A stretch of 64,000 nt of DNA from Metellina segmentata (lineage: Eukaryota; Arthropoda; Arachnida; Araneae; Tetragnathidae). The translations under genes and the position numbers were made by a program. Below, piece by piece: positions 11,613-23,699 of this stretch (the first letter of the stretch is position 1; the number at the start of each line of letters is the position of its first letter). A model generated the notes under the pieces. That model worked only from the letters and a program-made list of their open reading frames with translations, was not told the origin of the DNA and did no database searches. The stretch spans positions 80,064,359 through 80,128,358 of the forward strand of contig OX375876.1 in assembly GCA_947359465.1 (NCBI GenBank), written 5' to 3'.

Positions 11613-12232
11613 TTAACGTCTGTTTTTTATTTTACTGCAGTTTTCAAAATACGGACAAAATGCCAACAGGGCAGTTGTCATTGCTTGGAGTTGTGTTGCA
11701 GTACACTGAATAGAATTCTGCACCTGGGTATGGATGATATTGCAGAAACACATTGTTGTTCCCGGGATCTTCTTGCACTGATAACAAGTTTGTTGGCGGA
11801 GGTTTTCAAACTGATGGTTCGCTGCTCCCAAAAGGGCCTTCCACCAGGGGCCGCGGAAGTTTTTCATTCTGGTAACTGTGTTTCGCGAGATGATACCATG
11901 TGTTCGGGGAAAAATCACAGATAATTTGCTATTGATAGTATTTTACAAAAAAAAAACTATGTTTAGTTATGAAAGACTGTTGCGCGAACGGTGATAATTC
12001 TAGGCAGATAATGGTGACGCCATATTTGGAAAACCGTGAGGAAGTTGGTAGATCTTTGCTGTAGTCTGTTCTCAGCTAAAGACCTACCGCCACATAAAAC
12101 GGTGGATTGGATGTCAATCGCCAACCTACTCGAGGTGACCCCTGTTGTCGCAGAACAACAGACTCTCGTCGAGCCTGGCAGTGTTCATAGCAATGAATTG
12201 ACAGTCTTAGATGAGGTTGCCTCCCTTTGAAT
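11613..12232. other. Unassigned GC-richer block with overlapping open frames
   Basis: Base composition is visibly less AT-rich than the surroundings. Frames stay open on both strands: plus 11685-11924, minus 11613-11918, plus 12036-12230. The minus frame contains a CYQCKK segment and a GPWWKALLGAANHQF segment. No family is recognised and no consistent splice sites were found. It may be a relic of a gene or of an unknown mobile element. Confidence 0.35.
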
Positions 12233-12460
12233 ATCAAACAGTATATATACGATTATAAGTAAAAAAACCAACTGTTTCGACTTAATACTTACACAACGAA
12301 GAGTTAGAGAAAGACTGGAACTTCTTGCCTAAGGTCTGAGTTGCCACTTGACATACCGAGAGCTGTTGGAGTCGCTTGTTTTCGTGTTTATGCTGGGATG
12401 CGACTGCATACAAAATAACTAGTTTGTCAATCTCCAACTTGCCCTCTGTGTAACTTTTCT

Positions 12461-12499
12461 GACCTGTAATGTCTGAAAACTTTTCAGACATTACAGGTC
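12461..12499. repeat. Perfect 39-bp palindrome (19-bp arms, 1-nt loop)
   Basis: The left arm GACCTGTAATGTCTGAAAA (12461-12479) is followed by a single C and then its exact reverse complement (12481-12499). A further partial copy of the right arm, TTTTCAGACATGACAGG, lies near 12609-12625. Confidence 0.95.
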
Positions 12500-12514
12500 T
12501 TGGTATTTAAAAAA

Positions 12515-12590
12515 AAACGCCACACTGGAGCTAAACAAAGGGTTATTGGTGACGGCCTCCAAGGAAAAGATCCGAGACCTTCAGCCCCAA
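12515..12590 (-). mobile_element. SINE family A 3' fragment, diverged
   Basis: Contains GGGTTATTGGTGACGGCC, which aligns on the minus strand with the GGCCGTCGCCAATARCCC segment of the family A tail. It is short and degraded. Confidence 0.5.
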
Positions 12591-13293
12591 GAACCTTAGA
12601 CCAGAGAATTTTCAGACATGACAGGAACTCACCTTCATAGTTGCTATGATCTTACTGACGTCATAGGGGATTAATACTGTTGATAGATACACATTTTTTT
12701 CTACTTCTAGACTGCATTGGGCTATCACAGAGGGAGACTTATGGCATAGGATTAAAAGAAAGACAAATGCTGATATACCGATCAAGCACTTTCCAAATAA
12801 TCCAAGATATCATGAGGATCATGAATGGGAGAGCATTAATATTCAAACTTTTCACGATCACAATATTTATTTAATCTATGCTGTATGTGCATTATATACA
12901 CAGGTATAAAGATACAACCAGGGGTTGGGCTGGCAAGATGTCCAAAATGGGTTAAATCCCGTGAATAGCGGTCAAGAGGGGTAATCAACAAATTCCTGGT
13001 CAAGCTCAATCCAGTTTTCCTTCCCTTCCTCACTTCCACATTTTCACCCACGCGCGCAAGACTACGCCCTCTGCCGTCGTTCCCGGAACTGAGATTTTAG
13101 TCAATTCCCAACAAACGGGTTTCTGCAATATCGTCGTCATTCCGTTTTTGTGCATGGGCTTTTATCTGATGGTGTGATTGCATTTGTAAGGATAAAAAGA
13201 CAAATGGAAAAAATGAGATGCTAATCGCAATTTGTAAACTTGCAGCTCGATTAGAAGAACTGATTTCAAAGAAGCAAGTTCCTATTGGCTTTG

Positions 13294-13465
13294 GGGGGCG
13301 TCGTGGCGCAGTGAGTAGGCCCACTGCGTTAGCAACCTGCGAGTTGAAGGCGAAGCAGGTTCGATTCCTCCCAGGATGTATTTTTTCTTCTGTGTCAGTA
13401 AAACTTTCCTTGTGTATGTTAATTACTTGATATCGTCTGGTTTAGCATGGCCAAATATGGCAATA
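13294..13465 (+). mobile_element. SINE family B, full-length copy with tRNA head
   Basis: The head GGGCGTCGTGGCGCAGTGAG carries the A-box region, and GGTTCGATTCC (13359-13369) is a canonical B-box at tRNA-like spacing. The body continues CTGTGTCAGTAAAACTTTCC, then TTAATTACTTGATATCGTC and GCATGGCCAAATATGG. The tail module is shared with the copies at 6945, 18936, 19170 and possibly 62505. The tRNA-like part lacks a matching 3' acceptor stem, so this is a SINE rather than a tRNA gene. Confidence 0.85.
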
Positions 13466-14469
13466 TTATTGACTTTGAGACTCGTGAAATGTATTCGAAA
13501 TTCAACAAATAGTAATTTGCTTAAATTAAAATGCTAAGATAACGATATCAAAGTTCACTCGATTTAAATACGGAACTAAAATGCAACGTATTTATATTAA
13601 TTAGAATGCAGCTTATCAAAAATGCACATTTTTATACAAAGCCGCGAGCCAATCAAGTTTGAAAAGGGGCTAGACTGTAGTCGACAGTACCTGAATTGGG
13701 AGTTGGTAATATCTTTCAAACCGATTGGAAATGGATAAGTTGATTTATCAAGACTTATTTTAACAATATGCTAAAATATTGTGAATTTTCAAGGCATGAA
13801 TTTTTCCAAAGGAGGATGGATATGTCTGTCCTGCCATGCTTCGTTTTCCAGTGACTGGAGTACAGGGAATCCAAGATGGAGAATAAGTAGAATTTCCAAG
13901 TACGCCCCGACGGGCGCCAGTTCAGATCTGGGTGGGGCGCTCATCTCATCGCAGAGACGGTTTATTTTGTAATAAATTTGGTGTCCACAACACACGAGAA
14001 AAAGCTGCGCTCTCTGCCCTAGATAAATTATCCGGATAATGCTCTAGGGTGGAGCTAGGACCGGGTGCGACCTCTTAACGCATAACTCTCGCGACTCTTT
14101 CCACAAATGAAGCCAACATTTGTCGGTCTGTGCGCAAAATTCGAAAACGATTGGTAGCGCAGAAACCGAATGTGACAGTGTTTTCAAAAGTGTGTGCATC
14201 CTTTAAGGTAGTGCAACCTTTAAAGTGTGCAACCAGTGAGCCGCAAGAAAAGCACTGATGGTTAGTGAAACGGATTAAATTATGCAGCGGTTTTGTATAA
14301 TATTTTTGACACGTATGTTCCAAAACAAATTTCTATTGAAACACGGATTTTTAATACCCGTTTAAATAATTTTGAGTATCATCTTTTCAAAATAGAAAAT
14401 CACTCTATGTTTAAAAAAAATTACCGCAGCCACCCCAGGATTGAAAACTTGCCGTTTTTGATCGATTGT

Positions 14470-15250
14470 TAGACAGATTTTTTTTTCCGATGCGGCTATT
14501 AGTTTAGGGTTTATTAAGTGTCAAAGTTAAAAGAGCGAAATTTCTAACGCGGGTGAGCAAAACTCGTACAATTTTCAGTCTTCTGCAGTGATGTTTTTCT
14601 TAGAATACCTCTAAATATAAATTTTTGCAGGACGCCTAGTTTTTTAGAAATTTTGATTTGGTTCCTGATATATATTTTTTTTTAATTCGGGAAAAATCGG
14701 GACCTTTTTGTTACTTTTTTTAAACTGTCATAGCTATATTTTATTACTATTAGTTTTTAAATTTTGAAAACATCGCAGCAAACCTGAGAATGTACTCTTT
14801 CTTACGGTACAATTATTTTTGAAATTGGTTAATAAATAAATTCGATGCAATTAAAAGTTTGTCACACAAATTTCGTATTTTATTAGATCGAGGGGCGAAA
14901 GCGGACTTTTATATTCACGGAAATAAAAGTTACATTTTCTGACAAACGAGTTTGCCAGATGCCCTTGAAACTCGCTGTGTTCCTCTTCTCTTCCTCTTCT
15001 CGCATGCTCTTTTTTTCACTCGATTCTCAGACGGTTTGCCGATTAAGTACAGATCAGACAGTTACGAGATTAACATGGTTTATTAAATATTGTACAGGGA
15101 ACAAGATGGAGATGTTTTTTTTTCTGATCTGCTATTAGTTTAGGGTGCATTAAGTGTGAAAAAAAAGAAGCGAAAGGAGTGTTGGATTGCGAAGCAAACC
15201 AAATGAGATTGTGTAACAATCACCGGGTGTTGGCGAGCGTTAGTAAGTAG
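14470..15250 (+). repeat. Internally duplicated, Helitron-related repeat region
   Basis: A segment with GCTATTAGTTTAGGGT and TTAAGTGT occurs near 14494-14525 and again near 15131-15160. At 15215 the sequence AATCACCGGGTGTTGGCGAG then CGTTAGT matches the 3' portion of elements at 44940 and 45495 and, inverted, at 5940. I read this as a degraded Helitron-related repeat; the boundaries are uncertain. Confidence 0.4.
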
Positions 15251-16577
15251 GAGGCAGAGCCTTCGTTGTGACATCACTACGATTGATCTAAGTGGTCATA
15301 CGGGATTTTCAAATGCGAAGGTCTGGAAAAAGATAATAGCAATATGGCAAATCCTCACTATATTGGTAGAGTAGAATGTGTGTGTGCAGACATGCCAAGG
15401 ACAGACAACCAACGCGAAAGTTTCTCAGAAACAATTCTCCTTTGAAAATATATATCTAGTCTAAACATAAACGTTGGATCAGTTCTGTTATGTCTGATTG
15501 TTACGGAGATTAAACAATGTATTTGGAACTAATAAAAATTATAAAGTATTTCACACATGGTGACAATCTAAGAGCAATTATTTCCTTTTATTGACGTTGT
15601 TAAAATTATTTTTAAAACATATGTTCATAAAATTAAAATTGTAAGAAATCGCATTCAACAATTAAAAGCGTGTCATCCTCCAATTGAGGCCGATTGGTGG
15701 CTACATTTATTCCAGACTGATCAACCGACTCTGTCCATCTCAAAAGGTGTTCATAAGATATCCGGTCGTTTCCACCTCAGCTTTAGATTGTAATCGAAAT
15801 GTAAATGTTCGTTCTTGTTAATTTGATTTCCGAGTGTATATAATTAGATGTTGATATTCTAACTTCCTAGTCCCAAAAAGTACATTTTTTTGTAAGATGT
15901 TTTTAAAGCCAACGAGCTACTTTTTTTCTTGTCAATTGCGATTGTACTATTTTATGTTATTGATGTGAATTTCTTGCATTCTTTAACTGCGTACTCTGCG
16001 TTTTCTCCACACTTCGTGCCCCACTACAAACGATTATGGGCCCATCAAACATCCACGTTCCGAGTTCATTGATTGCAGAAATATTCAGGAAAGAAGCAAC
16101 AAAGCCATAAAGCAACTATCGATCTTGGAATACAAAAGCACCGTCATGGGAGAACATAAATCTCCATACACGGCACACCACCTCCTAAAACACAAAATTC
16201 CTCGCTGACAGCCGTCATGACTTAGACGTCAATTGACCCTCGTCAAGCAAAAGAGTCTTCCAGCATTTCAGGGAGGTTGTATCGATCTGTTCTAGTTGCG
16301 GGAGTGAGTGGACGGTGTGGGACAGGCGGCTCTGGGAATCGTGGCGCCAGAGAAGAGTTTCCATCTACGAGTACTTTTTTACTGGGGCACTAAAGGCCCT
16401 CCCCCACTGCATCGGTGCTTTTACAGATCGCTGCCAACTCAGCTTCGTGTTTAGCATGCACTGCCATTTTTAACGGGCCTCTTCGAAATCACAGGCGCCA
16501 ACCTCGTCCCCCTCAGGAACTTGGTTTGATCCTGTGGGGCTGTGTCCCATGGAAGGATTTGATAGAACCCTTTAGGG
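15251..16577. other. Intergenic DNA with a GC-richer unassigned segment
   Basis: From about 16020 to the hAT insertion at 16578 the sequence is GC-richer and looks like another repeat or a decayed gene. No domain, tRNA head or terminal repeats were identified. The hAT element inserted into it: the same flank resumes at 17291. Confidence 0.4.
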
Positions 16578-17290
16578 CAGTGCTCCCCAACCTTTTTATC
16601 GCCGCGGACCGCATCAACGTTTGATAATTTAAACGCGGTCCGCTGGGGTGGGGGAGATAAATTGATTGTTTATATTTTAGATTGTTTTGATTTAATAATT
16701 TTAATTTAATTGGATTTAAACATGCCTTCAAAATAAAATACAGTTTCACCAAAAAAGAAATATAATGTGATTTAACATTTTAACTCGCTAGAATGCTAAA
16801 TCAATAAAATAGTTTCCCAACCACAAAAAAAAAACACGAAGCGCTCGAACTCTTTTAAAAGCAAAGACAGGTGATCGTGCACCAACTGGGAGAATGAATG
16901 CTTAGGCTCAGTCTCGCCTAAAATCCCCGCTAATGTCTGAAACATGTCCAAAATGCCTCTGTTCACGCGCCGTCCCCACAACTTCAATTTGGATTTAAAT
17001 GCAGCTACTTCGTCTACCAACTTGAAAACAGTTGTCACATTTGTCAAAATTAGAAAACAGAGACATACAGAATTCAGAAAGCATGATTGAAGCTCTAGTA
17101 ACAGAACAAATTTCAAGTTCTGATTTACCGCCTCCTAATTTGAGTGGACATTTCATAGATAAGAACCGCGCAAACCCGAGATAAACCCAAAGTAAATAAA
17201 ATGGAAATAATTTAATATTTCTTGGACGGCCCGGTACCATTTGATCCACGGACCGGTACCGGTCCGCGGCCCGGGGGTTGGGGACCACTG
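16578..17290 (-). mobile_element. hAT-family DNA transposon, deletion derivative
   Basis: The left terminus is CAGTGCTCCCCAACC. The right terminus read inward on the minus strand is CAGTGGTCCCCAACCCCCGG, so the terminal inverted repeats match except at one site in the first 15 bases. An exact 8-bp target-site duplication CTTTAGGG lies at 16570-16577 and 17291-17298, diagnostic for hAT. The interior retains a transposase fragment on the minus strand. Confidence 0.93.
16796..17116 (-). pseudogene. hAT transposase fragment
   Basis: The minus-strand frame contains VDEVAAFKSKLKLWGRRVN and a following FSQLVHDHLSLLLKEFERF. This resembles the helical segment of hAT transposases of the type domesticated in vertebrate GTF2IRD2/ZBED-like proteins (a hydrophobic helix with AFKxKLKLW). 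The catalytic DDE motif and the C-terminal dimerisation domain are missing, so the fragment cannot be active. The family assignment rests on this motif and on the element ends. Confidence 0.65.
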
Positions 17291-17298
17291 CTTTAGGG

Positions 17299-17832
17299 GA
17301 TGGACAAAATCATTCGGAATTAGGATTTTGCAAAACTCTTTTGTGGGACACTTCCTACTGGGATAGATCGATGTGCAAAAGTACCAAGAGCTCGTTTAGT
17401 TTTTTTATGGGAAAAAAATTATATTTTTGAAATGATAATAAATAAATTATGAATACTAGCGACTACGTTTACTTTTACTAATGTCCCTGGAGAACATGAT
17501 AAGCCAGTTGGTTGAGTTGTGGATTTAATTAATTTTAACTGATTAGTGTAATCAACGATTAATTTATTAGATTGATAAAACCTAAATTTAAGCTTATTCC
17601 AATGAAAGGCATTCAATTTAATTCAAGATACCGAATGGGATACGTTTTTATGTCACAATCCCTTTCAGCCAAAAATAGGTAGGAGAACTTTCGATCTACT
17701 GAAGATTCGACAATAACAGTTTAAACTTTCTAGAAATTATTTTACGGGAGAGAGGGTATTTTACGGGATTATTCAAGAGTCTTCTCCAAAGGGAAATAGT
17801 AATAAATAAAACACTTAGCAAGGGGGGAGGAG
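17299..17832. other. AT-rich intergenic DNA
   Basis: No supported feature in this span. Confidence 0.45.
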
Positions 17833-18097
17833 TAGTTAAATTAACATCGCACTGTAGCAACACGACGACTAATGGGACGGACAGGGTTGAGCACCGAAAA
17901 GAAAGATACGGGGACAACACCTGAGCTGGCATCCCACTCTCTAAATTTCCACATCAAGCGAACATGAGTATATTTGGAGCCCATAACAGATTTAATGTGC
18001 ACCAGCTCCTACGTACCTAATGGATTTTGATTGGATCTAGTTTCAAACTTTGCTATTCCGCTACTCTTCAAACCAGGCTACCGCGGCCTGCATTCAC
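17833..18097 (-). mobile_element. SINE family A, diverged near full-length copy
   Basis: On the minus strand a head GGCCGCGGTAGCCTGGTTTG lies near 18090. The tail at the low-coordinate end (plus strand AACATCGCACTGTAGCAACA) matches the family module. The copy is much diverged from the one at 10870. Confidence 0.7.
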
Positions 18098-18239
18098 AGA
18101 AAATAATTCTGTGTTTTCCAAAACTTCTAATTTTGATTAAAAATTAGCGCACAATTGCAAGATATATACGACTGGAATTTAGAGTTCTTTCACTGTCGAA
18201 ACATGCTGTACATAATCCAAGCGTTAAGTTTAGAATCTT

Positions 18240-18285
18240 AGAAAATAAATCTATTTTGATCAGAAAATAAATCTATTTTGATCAG
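18240..18285 (+). repeat. 22-bp tandem duplication
   Basis: AGAAAATAAATCTATTTTGA plus TC occurs twice in direct succession. Confidence 0.9.
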
Positions 18286-18784
18286 AGTATAGACATTAAA
18301 GAAAATGTACACAAAATTTTGTTTCCTTCTTCCTATAAATGATTAATAGGTTAGACTCTGAGAAACTTAAATTGCGTAATTTTTCTCGCCCTGTTTATTT
18401 TGTGCATTTATTTGGATACACTCCATTTGGCCACTACCGAGACAAACCGAGCAGGTGTTTTAATGCAATCTTCCCGCCTCTGATAGGTCTGTGGTTTGTG
18501 GACTTAGGGTTTTCCTGACAGACACCATTAATCATCCAAGAGCTTTTTACTCATCCAAAACTGTTCTTGATCACACCCGAGCTCAAAACTAAATGTCAGT
18601 GCACATTTCATGCAACAAACAAAAATACACATTCTGTTGTAGAGTGACGAATGATTATGTCATCAACAATTTAACAGCCCTAACATAAAATGTAATCAAC
18701 TTTAAAAATATGTAGTGGCGTCAGTTTCCTTTTTTTTTTTTTTACTGGCAATGGCTCCTTCACCTCATATCTCCTAAGGTTTCG

Positions 18785-19270
18785 TTTACCGCACTGACCG
18801 ACGTGCCTGTGGACAGAAGGGGAACAGAACATTACACATATCCCTGCCCTCTCACTTCAATGCTCCAACCCGCTTTTCGAGCAGAGAGATTCCTGGCCAA
18901 ATGGCTTCCCTGTGGTTATATCTACCTAATCTGTATCTATCTTCTGTGTTAGTAAAACATTTCTTGTGTGTATGCCAATTACTTGGTATTGTCTGCATTG
19001 TTTTTTGCGCAGCATGGTTTATATGGACCATAAAACCCCACACTGACCATCGTACCTGTAGACAGAAAGGAAACACAGGCCATTACACATTTACATGTCT
19101 TCTCAATCAAATGCTCCTGTCAGCTATTAGACCAGAGGGATTCCTGGCCTGTGTGGCTTCCCTGTGTGTATATCTCTCTTTTGCGTCAGTAAAACTTTCC
19201 TTGTGTGTATATGTCAATTATTGGTACTGTCTGTATTGTGTTTCGCTCAACATGGCTATTATTACATAGC
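18785..19270 (+). mobile_element. Tandem pair of SINE family B-related units
   Basis: Two units of about 246 bp follow each other, each opening ACTGACCRWCGTRCCTGTRG and each ending with the family B tail. The tail reads GTYAGTAAAACWTTYCTTGT, then YTTGTGTGTATGYCAATTA and CATGG. The second unit starts near 19041. The arrangement is either a segmental duplication or one copy inserted next to another. Confidence 0.7.
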
Positions 19271-19535
19271 TAAAAACCCAACCAGCCTCGGCGAAGGGTG
19301 CAAGGACATAGCACTAAACAAAGGGGTTCCAACACCCTTGGACGTCGAGGAAGAAAATATTTTGGGGTAGGATCTATCAATCCTCTCCTTGGGAATGTTT
19401 GGATTCATTGAGCACCTTTGTCAGCCCCATTTCACTCTGGTGAGCTTTACCTACCTTTTCAACCACGCCATGCGTTTTAATAACCGTAAACCCTCCCAAG
19501 GGTCTGCTTCATAGGGTGGTTGCTGTATTGTATTG
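19271..19535. other. Unassigned GC-richer segment after the SINE pair
   Basis: It contains GGGTGCAAGGACATAGCAC and CCCTCCCAAGGGTCTGC and looks repeat-like, but no class could be assigned. Confidence 0.35.
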
Positions 19536-22500
19536 TGCACTGCATGCAATAGTCCCATTTGAACGTTTGAGAGTCCCATTTACATAGGCTTAATTAGGCT
19601 CAATGCATTAACCATATCTATACACAAGGAATGAAGTATGTCTAAAAATAGAGCTCTGAGAAATAAGTCTAAAAAAACCTATCGGATCAACATTGGATCC
19701 ACGGATTCTTTGAATAAGAAAAATATTATACCTGACGCTTACATATCTACCGCTTTTTCCGATATTCTTGTGTGCCTACTTTCTCTCTCACTAACCGTTG
19801 ACATTGTTCTCTGAAGATTTAAGCAACCCTGTCAAGATACGCCCAAAAGTTATGGATGCGGGTGACTACTTTCGACAGGGGTGGTTTTACTCAACTGTAT
19901 AATTACAAAATTAACGAATTCTGACCGTTTCCTGTCAAAAAAAATTTCTTAAAAATAAAAATAATAAAAAAAAATTTGAAGGAAACTTTTTGATTTATTA
20001 ACCCTCTAAGGGGCTCACACGGATAATTCTACCTTGCAATCTTCAGTCTAATTTGCATGACTTCTAACCAGTTCTGACCTTCGTGACTAACATAATCTTT
20101 ACAACGAATTATATTCCAAGGATAAAAGCAAAATAATCTTTTCAAAGGATTCACTTCTTAGGAAAGGAGCAATAGAATCTCTTCAATGAATTCTGATCTC
20201 TTGAAGAGGCCTATAAAATATTTCAAAAGGTTGATAGAAGTCGTCGATTCTTCAGGAAATACAGAACTATACACTCCTCTGAAACTTCTGACGCTCAGGT
20301 GGTTAAAATATCGATTCATTTTACACCTAATCACGCACGTTATGTGATTGGCATTGAAGATTAATTACAATAAATTGAAATGGGAAAAGTTAAAATAGAA
20401 ACACTGGTGCCGCAAGTTGCATTTGCCATGTAAGGCAATCAATTACACAGGGTAGAAATAACCGATTGCATGCATTAATATACACAACCTTACTCTCAGG
20501 AAAATTACATTACAAATTCCATACTTAATGTGAAAATTAGTTTTCAATAAAAACAATATCACAAGCTCAATCATTAATTAACACTTGTGCTTTACTCAGA
20601 ATTTAGTTGCTTATACTTGATTATTTATTTATCATTCTGTATCAATATAGTTTTTATAACATTTGTAGCCAATGAGATTTTTCTAGTTGGGAAAAAATAC
20701 ATATTTAAAGTGAAAACTCATTTTAGCGCAACTGGGAAAGTGTAAAATATCCTTTGATTTCATATGATTAATTACAATATAAAAATTATTTATTTTTCGT
20801 GATAAACCATATTTTGTCACACACACAAATCATTTATACTTTTCCCTTACTAACAACATAAGTGAAATTCCACATTTCCCTTTTAATCTACAGAACAAGG
20901 AAAAGCTATCCCTTTCCCTAGAACATGAAGAACATGGGATTCTAAAAATATGTTCTAACGAATGGAACAAGCGTTCTGACGAGAGCATTTAAGAGTACTC
21001 GTCTCAATAGGGGAGGAGTATTTTTGTCAGTTATGTTTAGCGACCGAGACAAAATAGTGATGAATTTCGCTTCTTCAGGATGTTTCTGAGTTGTGTCACG
21101 GTTGTTTGGGGGAGTGATTTAGGTGTATTTCGCGTGTGTGCCCTATTTTTAAACTGCGGAGACATAACCTACATCATTGCGCTTGAGCTTGTAAAATAAA
21201 CGTTTCAGACCTGTACAATAATTTTGTTGCCCCACATTCGAGGGGATGTACGATATATCGCGTCACTTGCATTCGGCTGCCTCCTAGCTTTTTACTTCTC
21301 CCCCAAAGAATTTTTGGTTTGAGAGCAGCAAAAATTCTCAGTCTGTTTCTTAAGAGCTGTAAAGTCTCTAATTTATCCTAAACTGGTGTAGGTCCATGGA
21401 TAATTAGCCATAGTGCATTACAAAAAATGGTGTGTCGAAGCCACGGTAGCAGGTCTTTAGAGTGTAGAATACGGCTTATGGCTGTTGGGTAGGTTTCTTT
21501 ACAATTTCTGTTTCATTTTACGAGTCGAAATTAAAGTATCAACAATGACATATTCTTCGTTTAGAAAACATCTGGATATAAAATATATCATACTCTAATT
21601 GAATGGGATGGATAAAGCATCTGGATATTTTTATAATTATTCTAGTAACTTGAATGAATTGTATAACTTCAGTTCTTTATTTGCTCATTAAATAATAAAG
21701 AGTACGTTAAGAAAGAACTTTATAATAGAGAATTTAAACTTTTTCCTTTTAACTGTCATCAACATTTTGATGACATTTCTATTCAAAGAAATGAAGAAAA
21801 TAATATTTAGTTTACAAAGTTAGAAACAGAAATGATTAATTAACTAATTTGAAACTTTATAAACTGAAATACGAAAAACTGCTTTACATTTAAACATTTT
21901 AAAACGTCGATGAATCATTAAAAACAATATTTAAAAAATCGTATCGTAAAAATTTAGATTCAACATTTCTGTTTTGCATTCTCTAAAGTAATCCATGAAG
22001 ACCTGTTGGAAAATTCGCTGAAAACACACATTTCTAACATCTTTTCACTAAATGCAAATGGAATAATAATTTTTCAGAAATAAAATAAATAAAGTGCAAA
22101 GTAAAGAAATTAAAATCGAAACATAAATTCAATTTCAAGAACGTTTGGAAACTCTGTTATCTATCTTTTAAAGTATCAACTTAACACAAATAACAGATAT
22201 GATGATAGTGGGGATACCAATATCAAATTCGTCTTAATTTAAAGTGGGTACAGTCGATTAGACTGTTAAGTTTAAACTTATGCAATGACATCAAAATCTG
22301 TATTAAAATCGGAAACAAAATATGCTTTTTGTCGGTAATTGATAACTCATTTGTTTCACATCATGAAAAAAGAAACAACGACAAAGACACAAGCTTTGCA
22401 ATGAATTTTTTCATCAAGGAACTGTTCAGTGCACCAATAGAGCTCAACTGCTGCAAGGAATGTCTAGAATGACATCATACATTCTTTTCTCTCATTGATA

Positions 22501-23460
22501 AATCAAGCCACTTATTTTATTAAGAAAGAATTTAGCACTTGACCCTCGACTTCCAGAAAGAAGTTACGTTCCATTAAGGAGGAATTTAAGCTAAGGTTCA
22601 GTCTAAAAAGGAAACCGTCTATTGGAAATTATGGAAACATTTTCGACGCTTTTCAATCTTATTTCAAAGTTTCAGATAAACATTTTCGATATCTGAGCAA
22701 TTTCGATAAGCTCTGTTGACAAAATGAAGGTTTTGATCAAAGCTTTTCGACCCGAGACCAGCGGGTTACACGTGCCCGGCAAATGATGTTAGGCGGCAAC
22801 AAATTCACATTGAAAATAAAATTCAGAAGAAATGTTAGAACTACTGTACCAAATCATACACTTCTACTTAGACTGACGATAAGACATATAGAATTAGAAA
22901 CATAAAACGTATTGGTATAAATTCGAAGGAAAGATAATTTATTAGCCATGAAAACTTTTATTTTGAAACAATGGCTCTTCGATAACACCGATGTTCTTAT
23001 ATACTTTACAGTAAAAATTATTGCTACTCAAACAGAACAAGAAACTTGCATAGGTGTGAAGCCTGTTTAATTGCTATAAATATTTGTTTTACTGTTCTAA
23101 AATCATCAGGATTTTGTTTCTTTACTTTTCAAAAAAGATGAAGAAGGTTTAGAAGGAAACAGACGGCTTGGTGATTATTGAAAACCAATAATTAGAAGTC
23201 GCCAAAAAAAAGCAATCACCTCACTTAAATTTCTATTAGCGAATTAAATAAAATGTTATATAATTTCATGATTTTTATTTAAAAACTATTTCAAATTTGG
23301 CCTGTTGCAAAATAACTCCGTCAAAGCGGCCCCTAGAAAAATTTGGGTAGGTCAGAACTCATATAGATATTCGATTACGTACGACAATATCAATATGTAA
23401 CCTGATTATATTACACTAAAGAAACAATTAGACAGTAAGTTTTCGAAAAGATTATTGATT
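19536..23460. other. AT-rich intergenic DNA
   Basis: No gene, RNA gene or clear repeat was recognised over this span on either strand. Confidence 0.5.
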
Positions 23461-23472
23461 TTATGACTCGTT

Positions 23473-23658
23473 TTATGTCATTTTAGGCTGTCGATTCGAC
23501 CTGTCAGAACCGAAGACAGATTCTTCATACCTTAGCAGATCTTTCAAGTGCAAACATACTGAAAGCAGTGCCGTTGCAGCTGAATTCATATCACGCAGCT
23601 GCAATTTGTTTACTCTCTGACTTATGTCATAAACATCTATATTCTTTACTTTCAACAC
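23473..23658 (-). other. Possible coding fragment of unknown family
   Basis: A minus-strand open frame of 61 codons contains QRVNKLQLRDMNSAATALLS followed by a leucine-rich segment ending RYEESVFGSDR. Its composition is protein-like and GC-richer than the flanks. No domain is recognised and no clean acceptor/donor pair frames it. It could be an exon of the minus-strand gene whose first exon is at 27514-27562, or a decayed mobile-element fragment; neither is shown. Confidence 0.25.
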
Positions 23659-23699
23659 AGGTTTAATGTTTCAACGCAGAAAGACTTGCAGGTTGCATA

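Noticed and set aside
13294..13375. tRNA gene on the plus strand
   Set aside because: The B-box is perfect, but the acceptor stem and anticodon arm do not pair, and the repeated SINE tail follows.
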